Assembly: GCA_002297935.1 (NCBI GenBank)
Contig: DBLC01000176.1
Coordinates: forward strand, 25,014 to 84,947
DNA: 59,934 nucleotides
Source: Dialister sp. UBA734
Lineage (GTDB): Bacteria > Bacillota > Negativicutes > Veillonellales > Dialisteraceae
Direction: 5' to 3'
A program made the translations under genes and the position numbers. The notes beneath the pieces are model-generated. The model searched no databases, had not been told where the DNA came from, and was given only the letters and a program-made list of their open reading frames with translations. Of the stretch, positions 33,519 through 41,499 are shown piece by piece. How positions within the stretch are numbered: the stretch's first letter is position 1; each line of letters starts with the position of its first letter.

Positions 33519-34415
33519 TTACGGATTCGCTGTAGTTGCAGAATTTGGACCCTGTGGCGCGTTCTCTTGCTCCCAGGGTATATGGATAGGTTCCTGTGGC
33601 GTGTCGGGGCTCTCCGGGCCGTTTAGTGCGTTTTCGATAGTGACAGGCGTATCGTCGTCATCCAAGGTTCCTTCTGCCATGTGTTTCATGACCTGCTGGT
33701 CCGAAGGATTGGCTTCCAGGTAGTTGATACTCATAATGCCCCACTTGCTAAGCAGGCGGCGCAGGACTGTTTTCTTCGCCATCTCATCGAAATGGTTCTT
33801 CCATACCGGGTTCTGGTACTTTCCTTTACGGTTCGCCATTTCGTGGGCACTGATTTCTGCCTTGGTCATGTACAGTGTCTTTTCCATGCCATTCTTGAGG
33901 CGATAAAAAGCGACGTATCCGATAATGGGAAGAGCGGCTCTTTTGGCATTGTCTGCCTCCCACGCGAACTCGATATCTTCCGTCAGTCGGTCATAGCTGA
34001 CCAGTTCCCCCTCACGAACGTCTACGGCATTGAGGCGTATATAAAGCCCTGTGCGAAGGGCCAGCTGCACCATGCCTTTATACCCCAGTACGAAGGTGGC
34101 ACTGCTCCCAAAGGGCAGGATGTAGGCATACCCCAGGGATGGTTCAATGGGCAGGTCGTAAGCTGCTGCTTTTAAAGCGGCCTGGATAACCTGCACCGGG
34201 TCCTGACTGAAGATACTGAGTACCGCCGGAGTGCTGCTAATGAGCGATGCCAGGGAGCTGACAAACTGCGGTGCTCTCTTGCCCAGTAGTTCATCGAACC
34301 GCTTTTGGAATCCGCTCTGGTTCAATGTGTTGTTTAAGAGCTGTGGGATCGATGGTGGCTTTGGCTGCATGACCTGTTCCTGCTGGGTTTGTACAATTCC
34401 TTTTCTTGCGTCCAT
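33519..34415 (-). CDS. recT: RecT-family annealing protein
   Basis: A 298-residue protein with VQVIQAALKAAAYDLPIEPS, ATFVLGYKGMVQLALRTG, GYVAFYRLKNG and KNHFDEMAKKTVLRRLLSKW, the hallmark pattern of RecT. It anneals single strands made by the exonuclease next to it. The acidic, Pro-rich C-terminal tail is typical. It forms the phage Red-like system with the 34427-35398 exonuclease and SSB. Confidence 0.93.
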   Translation of the reverse strand: MDARKGIVQTQQEQVMQPKPPSIPQLLNNTLNQSGFQKRFDELLGKRAPQFVSSLASLISSTPAVLSIFSQDPVQVIQAALKAAAYDLPIEPSLGYAYILPFGSSATFVLGYKGMVQLALRTGLYIRLNAVDVREGELVSYDRLTEDIEFAWEADNAKRAALPIIGYVAFYRLKNGMEKTLYMTKAEISAHEMANRKGKYQNPVWKNHFDEMAKKTVLRRLLSKWGIMSINYLEANPSDQQVMKHMAEGTLDDDDTPVTIENALNGPESPDTPQEPIHIPWEQENAPQGPNSATTANP

Positions 34416-34426
34416 GTGTGTACCTC

Positions 34427-35398
34427 CTAAATTCTCATTACACGTGTGGTGGTTGTGGTAATCAGGCCCAGTGCTTTGATTGCTTCATAGCTGGCCGGGT
34501 CTGCTTTCTTGAGTTTTGCCAGAGAGAGGGATTCGCGGCTCTGATTCTTCCAGGTGACCTTGTGCAGCTTCCCTTCCCCATCAGTGATGGTTCCCACTTC
34601 ATTGTCACCCAAGATAGCCATGAGGATATTCTTGGCTTCCTGCTGCCCCGCTTTGATTTCCTTTTCCTTCCGTTTCCATGCCTGGTAATTTTGGATGGCG
34701 TTCAAAGCCTCCGGTGGCATTTCGAAGGTCTCTCCATTTGCATAATTATGCAATTTTGAGAGGGTGGAAGCGGTGGAATTTGATGCATCAATAGGTGGTA
34801 ACTTTTTTGCCTGTACCAGGTCCCAGAAATCTTTCTCTTTGGTGCGGATATAGGCAATATCCTCTTCGTTCCGCGGGATACGCTTCACCCTGAAATCATT
34901 CCCGCCAATCAGGGCGGCGATGTACCAATAGTCCGCCCCGGTGACTGCCATATAGTGCATGCACTGGCAGTAGTAGGCATCGGGAATCTTGAGGTCCTCC
35001 GGGTCGTCGGCAGCGCCCCATTCGTTTCTCATCCGGTAGTCTGCAGTCTTGATTTCCAGCCCTGCATTCTCCCCCGGTACCCACCGATCGATGTTGGCTA
35101 GCATGTAAGGGTGGTCCGGGTCGCGAAGGGTACCGCGGCGGTGAACCTTCTTTCCTGTCTCGTACTCAAAGCGAGCGGCCACCACTGGTTCCAGCTGGGT
35201 GCCAAACCACACCTTGGCATTGGTGGAAAGGTCATCCGGTTCCAGCATGCCAATCTTTTCTGCCGCCAAGCTATAGGCGCTTTTGTAAGGGTTAAGCCCC
35301 AGTACAGTCCCGCAATCAGAACCGCCTATGCCCATGCTGCGTACTTTGAGCCATTCGTCCCTGGGGGCGTCGGCTCGCAAAATCAATTCTGGCTTCAT
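34427..35398 (-). CDS. YqaJ-family recombination exonuclease
   Basis: A 323-residue protein with SMGIGGSDCGTVLGLNPYKS and FGTQLEPVVAARFEYETG, then AGLEIKTADYRM, the lambda-exonuclease/YqaJ PD-(D/E)xK active site (Asp and GLEIK). It degrades one strand of double-stranded DNA from the ends to provide substrate for RecT. It is the first gene downstream of a regulatory gap with hairpins (35420-35490). Confidence 0.92.
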   Translation of the reverse strand: MKPELILRADAPRDEWLKVRSMGIGGSDCGTVLGLNPYKSAYSLAAEKIGMLEPDDLSTNAKVWFGTQLEPVVAARFEYETGKKVHRRGTLRDPDHPYMLANIDRWVPGENAGLEIKTADYRMRNEWGAADDPEDLKIPDAYYCQCMHYMAVTGADYWYIAALIGGNDFRVKRIPRNEEDIAYIRTKEKDFWDLVQAKKLPPIDASNSTASTLSKLHNYANGETFEMPPEALNAIQNYQAWKRKEKEIKAGQQEAKNILMAILGDNEVGTITDGEGKLHKVTWKNQSRESLSLAKLKKADPASYEAIKALGLITTTTTRVMRI

Positions 35399-35419
35399 TG
35401 TGTTTTTCCTCCTATTTGG

Positions 35420-35490
35420 TATAATAGAGGGTAGAAAGTGTGGATAATCCTTTCTACCCTCGCCCTTGGATATTGCCGTATCCAGGGGCC
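35420..35490 (+). ncRNA. Candidate small RNA antisense to recombination operon leader
   Basis: On the plus strand an extended -10 promoter (TGGTATAAT; -10 at 35420-35425) is followed by GAGGGTAGAAAG and CTTTCTACCCTC (35427-35461), then a second hairpin (CCCTTGGATA / TATCCAGGGG) and TTTTT at about 35491. This looks like a promoter with a hairpin and a terminator, making a transcript of about 60 bases. It would be antisense to the leader of the YqaJ-RecT message. The -35 region is weak. It could instead be a regulatory mRNA structure. Confidence 0.45.
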
Positions 35491-35494
35491 TTTT

Positions 35495-35707
35495 TCATTG
35501 AAATACAGCCATAACGAAGATAAAGGCGAAAACGAATCCTGCCATTGCCAGCAAATCCTTGGCAAAGTCCACCCTTGCATCCCAAGCCCGCTCTTCCCAT
35601 TCTTCCTTTTGCTTTCCTGCTTCTTCGGTTACTACTTTCTCATTCCAACGTCTTAGACTCTCTTTGTTGATTTCGACAATCATATCCCGGACCATATCCT
35701 TGTTCAT
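35495..35707 (-). CDS. Small membrane-tailed early protein
   Basis: About 70 residues from ATG 35707 (GAGGTGATAG site). The charged N-terminus (EINKESLRRWNEKVV) is followed by a C-terminal hydrophobic segment (LLAMAGFVFAFIFVMAVF), a tail anchor. No family recognised. Confidence 0.55.
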   Translation of the reverse strand: MNKDMVRDMIVEINKESLRRWNEKVVTEEAGKQKEEWEERAWDARVDFAKDLLAMAGFVFAFIFVMAVFQ

Positions 35708-35731
35708 GTCTATCACCTCGATTCACAGCCA

Positions 35732-36193
35732 TCACATGACGGCATAACACTTAGCTTCCCATTCGCTGCGCTCTTTGGTGCGTCGCTTTTTATTTTGGGA
35801 TTCTTTCAGCACTTCTTTCTCCGTCCGATCAGCCAGGATTTGGATATAATCGGACTGCGCTTTCGCCTTGGCGGCTCGGATCTGTTTCTTTGCTTCCTTC
35901 ATTTCGGCGGTACATTCCGCCAAGTAGGAAGCGGTGTGACCATTATCCCAGCCAGTTTGCAGTCTCCGCTTTTCTGCTTCCTTCTGCCGACGAGCTTCCC
36001 GCCGTTTCTTCGCTTCTACCACTTCCGACAGATACCAGCGATGCTGCCGCCGGTCTGTCTTCTTGGGCCCGTTATTCTTGGATTCGATGTAATCCAACCC
36101 GTCATAGAGTTCCAAGTCCTCCAAATCGCCTCTGGAAAGGCCATAGGTCTTTTTGATGATCCCAGAGCCCACTGGCTTTTCGCCTGGTTCCAT
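35732..36193 (-). CDS. Charged coiled-coil early protein
   Basis: About 153 residues from ATG 36193, chosen for the GAGGTGATAG site, the same leader as the next gene; the open frame extends to 36268. It begins with a helix-turn-helix-like segment (SGIIKKTYGLSRGDLEDLEL) then a long, highly charged coiled coil (VVEAKKRREARRQKEAEKRR). No family recognised. Confidence 0.6.
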   Translation of the reverse strand: MEPGEKPVGSGIIKKTYGLSRGDLEDLELYDGLDYIESKNNGPKKTDRRQHRWYLSEVVEAKKRREARRQKEAEKRRLQTGWDNGHTASYLAECTAEMKEAKKQIRAAKAKAQSDYIQILADRTEKEVLKESQNKKRRTKERSEWEAKCYAVM

Positions 36194-36309
36194 ATCTATC
36201 ACCTCATTTCGATTAACCATGCCTCTATTCAACAAAGCACTGATTTCAAATCCTGGAAAGATATGCAAAAATCAGCTGCTAGAGAATATTACAAAAAGAA
36301 ACTGTTCTC

Positions 36310-36474
36310 CTAAAAAGACACGATTGCCTTGAAACTCCATGGACCGGTATCAATGACCTCAATTTCAGGTTTGTTGGTGCCGGTTCTTTTTATCTCAACC
36401 TTGAACGTAACCTTGATTTCATCAAGCCGCTTTTTCAGATCATCCACTTCCACCGGTGTTGTCTTTTCTTCCAT
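36310..36474 (-). CDS. Small early protein (54 aa)
   Basis: A 54-residue frame with GGGGTGA upstream of its ATG. It reads MEEKTTPVEVDDLKKRLDEI and ends GPWSFKAIVSF. The start resembles the following gene (TAPVEVHIQLDGDDV), so the two may be remote paralogues. It lies between genes of the early operon. Confidence 0.5.
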   Translation of the reverse strand: MEEKTTPVEVDDLKKRLDEIKVTFKVEIKRTGTNKPEIEVIDTGPWSFKAIVSF

Positions 36475-36486
36475 CGCATTCACCCC

Positions 36487-36678
36487 TTATTCAAACTGTA
36501 ACCAAGGTAGTTTTACAGAAAGGGTGCAGTGACAGTTACATCTTTTTTGCATGCCTACCAACGTTTCCGTCAATTTCTTGATATCTTCTACCGTAACATC
36601 ATCACCATCTAATTGGATGTGAACTTCTACCGGCGCGGTTTTATCCATAATAGAGTCTGCTGTTTCTACCACCTTCAT
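36487..36678 (-). CDS. Small early protein, unknown
   Basis: A 63-residue protein with APVEVHIQLDGDDVTVEDIK and CNCHCTLSVKLPW; the CNCHC cluster could bind metal. It overlaps the upstream gene by four bases (ATGA). No family recognised. Confidence 0.55.
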   Translation of the reverse strand: MKVVETADSIMDKTAPVEVHIQLDGDDVTVEDIKKLTETLVGMQKRCNCHCTLSVKLPWLQFE

Positions 36679-37052
36679 GGCTTACCTCCCGCTTCCGATT
36701 CCCCACCATTGTCATCGATGATTTCTTCTTCCTGGAAATAATCCCGGTCAATCGGGCCCTCTTGGATATCCATGTCGGGCATATGGTCAAATGCCTGGAA
36801 CCGGACCGCTTTGTATCCGTCCTGGAGGCCCACTTCGTTCCCGCCTTTAGTCAGCGGTCCCAAATTCTTCAGCAGGTCATCCAGCGGAACCACATATCCC
36901 AACATGGCCTTGGTGGCCTGTGCGAAGGCTTCCTTGGCCTTTTCGTAGTCAGTGTAGGCATAATTTGTAAAATCCTCATCATGCATTTCAGCGTCATCAT
37001 CCATATCCGGATTCATGAGCAAACCGACCACATAGATTTTCTTCTGTTCCAT
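36675..37052 (-). CDS. Acidic early protein, unknown
   Basis: A 125-residue acidic protein with many Asp/Glu residues (NPDMDDDAEMHDEDFTNYAY, EEEIIDDNGGESEAGG). Acidic small early proteins often mimic DNA or bind host proteins. This is only suggested by composition; no family recognised. Confidence 0.55.
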   Translation of the reverse strand: MEQKKIYVVGLLMNPDMDDDAEMHDEDFTNYAYTDYEKAKEAFAQATKAMLGYVVPLDDLLKNLGPLTKGGNEVGLQDGYKAVRFQAFDHMPDMDIQEGPIDRDYFQEEEIIDDNGGESEAGGKP

Positions 37053-37075
37053 AGTGCTCTCCTCTCAAATCTCAC

Positions 37076-37549
37076 TTAATCTACATCAATGCCATAATCC
37101 ACTTTGTAAGCCGACAGATACTGGTTATGCCGGTCTTCTTCGGTGATGAGGCCAAGTTTGATGTAAGCACTAGCTACAAAGTGTGCCTTTGAAATGTGTT
37201 TTTCTTCCACAGAGCCTGCAATGCAAATATGAGCTTTGGCGGCTTCTTCATAGATACCATGCAGATCCCCCAGGGCGGTCTTTCTCATGGATTCGAAAAT
37301 CTCATTGGAAGAAGCAATCTTTTCTTCTGTCTTGCCAAATACATACTGATAGGCTTCGCATACCGGCTGGGTGGTTTCTGCTTCAGTCAGGATGTCTGCT
37401 TCCAGATAAGCCTGAATGGTGGTGTGCAGGGCTCTGTTGTAGGTTCTTTCATCTTCCAGGTTGCCTGCCTTCAAAGCATCGGCTACCTGGCAAGCCAGGG
37501 TGTGAATGTAATCCTGTGCATTAGATTTCAATGTTTCTGCTGTTGTCAT
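37076..37549 (-). CDS. Helical early protein, unknown
   Basis: A 157-residue, mainly helical protein, the first long gene after Cro (SNAQDYIHTLACQVADALKA, NEIFESMRKTALGDLHGIY). No family recognised. Its promoter is probably the Cro promoter, with a further operator at 37571-37587 just upstream. Confidence 0.6.
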   Translation of the reverse strand: MTTAETLKSNAQDYIHTLACQVADALKAGNLEDERTYNRALHTTIQAYLEADILTEAETTQPVCEAYQYVFGKTEEKIASSNEIFESMRKTALGDLHGIYEEAAKAHICIAGSVEEKHISKAHFVASAYIKLGLITEEDRHNQYLSAYKVDYGIDVD

Positions 37550-37570
37550 GTTGTGCTCTCCTTTTGCGAT

Positions 37571-37587
37571 GTTCAGTTTTTCTGAAC
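37571..37587. promoter_or_regulatory. Operator site at the end of the cro gene
   Basis: GTTCAGTTTTTCTGAAC, a perfect palindrome with a five-base centre, overlaps the Cro-like stop. It matches the operators at 37817 and 37872, so the repressor may also act on downstream early transcription. Confidence 0.7.
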
Positions 37588-37797
37588 TTCATGAGTAAAA
37601 AAATATGGTGGAATTTGCTTTGCCGAAATCCCCAAAGCAGTGCAAGAACGAGCAATTTCATCCTGTGTAAATCCCGTGTTGTTATTTAGCCTAGCGCTAA
37701 GTGCTGCCGGACTAATTCCGATTTCCTGCGCAAACCGTTCCTGCGTTCCGAACACTTCTGTGATCTTACCTTTCAGTTTGTTGTAGCTATATTTCAT
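37573..37797 (-). CDS. Cro-like repressor
   Basis: A 74-residue protein with the helix-turn-helix TQERFAQEIGISPAALSARL, divergent from the CI-like gene across a shared operator region. It resembles DUF739-type Cro proteins. It should control the switch to lytic growth. Confidence 0.8.
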   Translation of the reverse strand: MKYSYNKLKGKITEVFGTQERFAQEIGISPAALSARLNNNTGFTQDEIARSCTALGISAKQIPPYFFTHEVQKN

Positions 37798-37816
37798 ATC
37801 TACCCTCCTTTCTGCT

Positions 37817-37833
37817 GTTCAGCTTTTCTGAAC
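37817..37833. promoter_or_regulatory. Operator site 2 (GTTCAG-N5-CTGAAC)
   Basis: A perfect palindrome GTTCAGCTTTTCTGAAC around the expected transcription start of the Cro promoter, ideally placed for repression of early transcription. Confidence 0.75.
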
Positions 37834-37835
37834 TT

Positions 37836-37864
37836 ATGATATCACCGTGAATATCAGTTGTCAA
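37836..37864 (-). promoter_or_regulatory. Promoter of cro and early operon
   Basis: TTGACA (37859-37864 on minus), a 17-base spacer and TATCAT (37836-37841). It is flanked by operators at 37817-37833 and 37872-37888. Confidence 0.85.
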
Positions 37865-37871
37865 TGATTTT

Positions 37872-37888
37872 ATTCAGTTTTTCTGAAT
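37872..37888. promoter_or_regulatory. Operator site 3 (ATTCAG-N5-CTGAAT)
   Basis: ATTCAGTTTTTCTGAAT palindrome between the two divergent promoters. A degenerate half site follows at 37894-37908 (GTTGATTTTCTGAAT), overlapping the -35 of the repressor promoter. Confidence 0.75.
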
Positions 37889-37894
37889 TTTATG

Positions 37895-37923
37895 TTGATT
37901 TTCTGAATTTACTCATGTAGAAT
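37895..37923 (+). promoter_or_regulatory. Promoter of the CI-like repressor
   Basis: TTGATT (37895-37900), a spacer of exactly 17 and TAGAAT (37918-37923). The -35 overlaps a degenerate operator, consistent with self-regulation. Confidence 0.75.
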
Positions 37924-37967
37924 GAGAGTCAAGATAATCAGTATTTAAAAATATAGAGGTGTATATT

Positions 37968-38627
37968 ATGAAAAATTCTACATTTGCAAAACGCCTGGCA
38001 GAAGCAATGAAAATCAGAGAATTGACTCAAACAGATTTACACGAACGTACTGGAATAAATAAATCTTCTATCAGTACTTATTTACGTGGTGATTATAAAG
38101 CAAAGCAAGATAAAGTAGATTTGTTATCTTCTGCGTTGAATGTATCTCCAGCCTGGTTAATGGGTTTTGATGTGCCAATGACCCCAAATACTGATAATGA
38201 AAAAGTCAATATTTCTTCCATCAAAAACATCGTCCCCATCGAAAAACGCATGATCCCGGTCATCGGCACCATAGCCGCCGGAAAACCCATCATCGCTGAC
38301 GAACACATTGAGACATACGTCCCCTGCGACATAGACATCCACGCCGACTTCGGCCTCATCGTCCACGGCGATAGCATGATCGACGCCGGCATCTATGACG
38401 GCGACATTGTTTTCATCAAAGAGCAGCCCGTAGTAGAAGAAGGCCAAATCGCCGCCGTCCGCATAGACGACGACGCCACCCTGAAACGATTCTACAAAAC
38501 CGAAGATGGCTGTATGCTCATCTCCGCCAATCCCAAGTACGCCCCTATGCACTTCTCCGCCGAAAATTGCGATACTGTCCAAATTATCGGCCTGGCAGTG
38601 GCGAAGTATTCGGTGATAAAACAGTGA
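37968..38627 (+). CDS. CI-like LexA-fold phage repressor
   Basis: About 219 residues from ATG 37968 (GAGGTG site; a GTG at 37959 is less well placed). N-terminal helix-turn-helix QTDLHERTGINKSSISTYLR. After a linker comes the S24 peptidase domain: likely Ala-Gly cleavage site in GTIAAGKPI, catalytic Ser in VHGDSMIDAGIYDGD and Lys in ATLKRFYK. It should keep the prophage silent and be cleaved with RecA during SOS. It faces Cro across the operator region. Confidence 0.9.
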   Translation: MKNSTFAKRLAEAMKIRELTQTDLHERTGINKSSISTYLRGDYKAKQDKVDLLSSALNVSPAWLMGFDVPMTPNTDNEKVNISSIKNIVPIEKRMIPVIGTIAAGKPIIADEHIETYVPCDIDIHADFGLIVHGDSMIDAGIYDGDIVFIKEQPVVEEGQIAAVRIDDDATLKRFYKTEDGCMLISANPKYAPMHFSAENCDTVQIIGLAVAKYSVIKQ

Positions 38628-38934
38628 CTAGTGACTGGTGACTGGCAGCTGGTAGCTAGGCCCTGGAGATGAGGAATGGCTTACTATTTCTCATCCTTTA
38701 CCAATAAAAGGGCTCCTCAAAATATTTGAAGCATCCTTTTCTTAGATATTTCTAAAATGATGTATGTGAACTGTTGCATAAACTGCAACGGTTGAGTTGT
38801 TTCTATTTTGGAAACAACTGCTTGAATACCTTTATTTCTACCACCTTAAATAAGGGTATTTCCGGAATATAGTGATTTGATATAGGTATTTCCTATCTCA
38901 AAGTATCCAATAGTTTTACGAAAGAGGTGTCGTT
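38628..38934. repeat. Gap between repressor and dinD with host-type repeat
   Basis: A 307-base non-coding gap. Just after the repressor stop is GACTGGTGACTGG and TAGCTAGGCCCTGG, a version of the intergenic repeat at 50560-50583 in the chromosome. Before dinD are dyads (TTGCATAAACTGCAA; GTTGTTTC...GGAAACAAC) and two GGTATTTCC copies (38855-38863, 38885-38893), 30 bases apart, possible regulator sites. Confidence 0.5.
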
Positions 38935-39768
38935 ATGACAAAAGATATTGAGACTATCAACGAATCGTTATTTGAATCCATCAAACATATCAATGAATAT
39001 GGTATGGAGTATTGGACAGCCAGAGAGCTGTTAAAAGTCCTTCAATATGGCGAGTACAGATTTTTCGCTAAAGTAATAGGCAAGGCTATTGATGCGTGCA
39101 TTTCCAGTGGGAATGATGTCCGTGACCATTTCGTGCACGTGCACGATATGGTTAACATTGGGAGTTCTGCAAAAAGAAAACTAGATGATTATCATCTTTC
39201 TCGCTACGCTTGTTATCTTATTGCTATGAATGGTGATCCTAGAAAAGAAGCTATTGCCCTGGCGCAAACATATTTCGCCTTGAAGACTCGCCAGCAGGAA
39301 TTGTCTGAAAACTTTGAGAAGCTATCCGAAGAGCAAAAGCGACTGGCTATCCGTGGCGAATTGAAACATCACAATAAGTCTCTCGCCGATGCCGCCCATG
39401 AGGCAGGCGTGGAAACGTCCCGTGACTATGCTATATTTCAAAACTACGGATACATGGGATTATATGGTGGTCTCAAAGCGCAGGATATCGCCAAGCGCAA
39501 GGGACTGAAGAAGGGGCAGGCTATCCTTGATCATATGGGCAGCACGGAGCTGGCTGCTAATCTCTTCCGTGCTACACAGACTGATGAGAAACTGCGACGC
39601 GACCATGTGCATGGAAAAGCCGCTGCTAATACAACACATTATGTAGTCGGGCAGAAGGTCCGTGAGACTATCAAGGATTTGGGCGGTACTATGCCGGAAG
39701 ATTTGCCGACGCCTGATAAGAGCATCAAGCAGATTGAGAAAGAGCAGAAGAAGTTGTTGAAGAAGTGA
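38935..39768 (+). CDS. dinD: DNA damage-inducible protein D homologue
   Basis: A 277-residue protein with LFESIKHINEYGMEYWTARE, DDYHLSRYACYLIAMNGDPR and KEAIALAQTYFALKTRQQEL, then the LADAAHEAGVETSRDYAIFQ region; this is DinD/DinD-like. In Escherichia coli DinD is SOS-induced and inhibits RecA filaments. In this prophage it may tune the damage signal that cleaves the repressor next to it. It has an AGAGGTG site and is surrounded by dyads that may regulate it. Confidence 0.85.
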   Translation: MTKDIETINESLFESIKHINEYGMEYWTARELLKVLQYGEYRFFAKVIGKAIDACISSGNDVRDHFVHVHDMVNIGSSAKRKLDDYHLSRYACYLIAMNGDPRKEAIALAQTYFALKTRQQELSENFEKLSEEQKRLAIRGELKHHNKSLADAAHEAGVETSRDYAIFQNYGYMGLYGGLKAQDIAKRKGLKKGQAILDHMGSTELAANLFRATQTDEKLRRDHVHGKAAANTTHYVVGQKVRETIKDLGGTMPEDLPTPDKSIKQIEKEQKKLLKK

Positions 39769-39841
39769 ATCAATATTCATTTTGTGAATATTGCAATTTA
39801 AAAACCGCACCCATACGCCAATATGGATGCGGCTATGCTGG

Positions 39842-39925
39842 AGAGTATTACCAGTACTCTTTCAGCGGTTGTAAGTCTCTACAGTCAGTAGGTCATTACT
39901 GTATCAGTATAGCACAGTATGACCT
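39842..39925. promoter_or_regulatory. Dyads upstream of the integrase gene
   Basis: AGAGTA / TACTCT (from about 39843) and AGGTCAT...ATGACCT (39890-39896 with 39919-39925, extended by ACTGT/ACAGT) lie before the integrase start. They could be sites for an excisionase or other regulator. No separate excisionase gene was recognised. Confidence 0.4.
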
Positions 39926-39949
39926 CTATTTCCTAGAAAGAGAGGAAAA

Positions 39950-41044
39950 ATGATGGCTAGAAAATATAATCAGGGCAGTGTGTGCTATGAAGCCGATCGT
40001 GATAAGTACCGTGCCTATATCATGGTCAATGGGAAGAAATACACCAAGCGTTTCGATCATAAGCCCGATGCGGTAGCATGGACGCAGAAAATGCTCTTGT
40101 CGGTCCATGAAGGGGATTTCATTGCGCCTTCTTCCATGTGCACGGGCGAATGGCTGCTCCACTACCTGAAGACCTATAAGCGCCCCACGTTGAAGCCTAC
40201 CACATACCAGCGGTATGTATTCACGGCCATGCGGGCCACTCCTATTTCTTCCATTCCCATTCAGAAGCTATCTCCCGATGCAGTACAGGCCTTCTATAAC
40301 GAGCTGGGAGCCAATGCGGCCAAGAAGATGCACGTGCTGCTCCATTCAGCGTTCCAGAAGGCAAAGGATTTGGAGATGATCCGAAAGAATCCCATCGACC
40401 TGGTGCAGCCGCCGAAAGCCAAGCGGAAAGAGATAGAGATTTTTACCACCGATGAATTGCATCGAATCCTGGATACCATGCAAAAAGATAAACACTTTAT
40501 CCGTTTTTATCCCATCGTGCTGGTAGCCATGAACACCGGGATGCGCAAGGGTGAAGTGCTTGGTTTAAGGTGGTGTGACGTGGATTTAGAGCACAGGACC
40601 CTCTTTATTCGCCAACAGGTGCAGTCTCTCTCCCGTGGTGAGATACTTATCGACACACCGAAAACAAGGGCCGGAAAACGCAAAATATCCATTCCTGCGT
40701 CGGTCAATGCCTACCTGAAGGGAATGTATTCTGCTTTATCAGAAGAGGACGTCCCGCCGGAGCAGCTCGTATTTCGTAGCCAGGCACTCACACCGATTCG
40801 TCCTGAGGCTATCTCTCACATGTGGAAAAGGGTCCAGCAACTCGCCGGCGTCCCCTATCGAAGTTTCCATTGCCTGCGTCATACCCATGCTACGCTGCTA
40901 CTGGCAAACGGTATCCCTATCATAGAAGTATCACGCCGTCTAGGTCATGCCAATGTAACGCAAACACTGGATACCTATGGTCATGCGATGCCGAACTACG
41001 ATCAGGGCATTGCCGACGAAATAGAAAAAATATATCAGGCATAG
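39950..41044 (+). CDS. int: Tyrosine-recombinase integrase
   Basis: A 364-residue protein. The N-terminal domain (RKYNQGSVCYEADRDKYRAY) is an AP2-like arm-binding domain, then a SAM-like core-binding domain (WLLHYLKTYKRPTLKPTTY). Catalytic residues: Arg in GMRKGEVLGLRW, Lys in the following beta strand, His-x-x-Arg in HCLRHTHATLLL, His in RRLGHANV and Tyr in DTYGHAMP. It lies beside the tRNA attachment site and should catalyse integration and excision. ATG 39950 or 39953 may be used; both follow AGAGAGG. Confidence 0.93.
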   Translation: MMARKYNQGSVCYEADRDKYRAYIMVNGKKYTKRFDHKPDAVAWTQKMLLSVHEGDFIAPSSMCTGEWLLHYLKTYKRPTLKPTTYQRYVFTAMRATPISSIPIQKLSPDAVQAFYNELGANAAKKMHVLLHSAFQKAKDLEMIRKNPIDLVQPPKAKRKEIEIFTTDELHRILDTMQKDKHFIRFYPIVLVAMNTGMRKGEVLGLRWCDVDLEHRTLFIRQQVQSLSRGEILIDTPKTRAGKRKISIPASVNAYLKGMYSALSEEDVPPEQLVFRSQALTPIRPEAISHMWKRVQQLAGVPYRSFHCLRHTHATLLLANGIPIIEVSRRLGHANVTQTLDTYGHAMPNYDQGIADEIEKIYQA

Positions 41045-41050
41045 AAAAAA

Positions 41051-41075
41051 GCCGAGGCATTCCGCCTCGGCTTTT
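41051..41075. terminator. Terminator after integrase
   Basis: GCCGAGGC, loop ATTCC, GCCTCGGC, followed by TTTTATTG on plus and AAAAAAG reading as TTTTTTC on minus. It serves both the integrase and the convergent DUF2335 gene. Confidence 0.9.
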
Positions 41076-41499
41076 ATTGTTCTTTATTTCTCATGTTTGT
41101 ACCATAAACAAACACACCACATAGACTAACTAAATCAAGACTTACAATAACTCCGCCCGCCCAGTCATGGCCCATTAGTATACAAAATACACCGCCTGCT
41201 AAAAACAATATTGCCAAAGCCAGTGCACTAACGATTCCTAACTGACTATTTCGACTGATGGCTGCTTCACGCCGATTTTCAAGTTCTTGCCGATGTCTTG
41301 CTTGCCGTTCAGCCATAGCAATGATTCTATCAGCTGCACCAGGGCATACTTTCTCGTAGTGTTCAAATGCTTCCGCTGGTGGCAATGGTCCAGAATATGT
41401 GGAAGCTATAAATTGCTGGTGCATCACATGCGATTCATTGTCTTTAATCGCATGCGCTTCTTGATTTCGTTCGGTGACTTGCTTATTGTCAGTATCCAT
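41074..41499 (-). CDS. DUF2335-like membrane protein (moron)
   Basis: A 141-residue protein with YSGPLPPAEAFEHYEKVCPG and RIIAMAERQARHRQELE, the DUF2335 signature, then two transmembrane helices (IVSALALAILFLAGGVFCIL and GGVIVSLDLVSLCGVFVYG). DUF2335 proteins are common at prophage edges and may alter the host membrane in lysogeny. It is convergent to the integrase and overlaps the next gene by 11 bases. Confidence 0.8.
   Translation of the reverse strand: MDTDNKQVTERNQEAHAIKDNESHVMHQQFIASTYSGPLPPAEAFEHYEKVCPGAADRIIAMAERQARHRQELENRREAAISRNSQLGIVSALALAILFLAGGVFCILMGHDWAGGVIVSLDLVSLCGVFVYGTNMRNKEQ

Noticed and set aside
39765..39953. 62-codon open frame between dinD and integrase
   Set aside because: Overlaps regulatory dyads, no ribosome site, odd Tyr/Cys-rich sequence. 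An excisionase could not be supported here.
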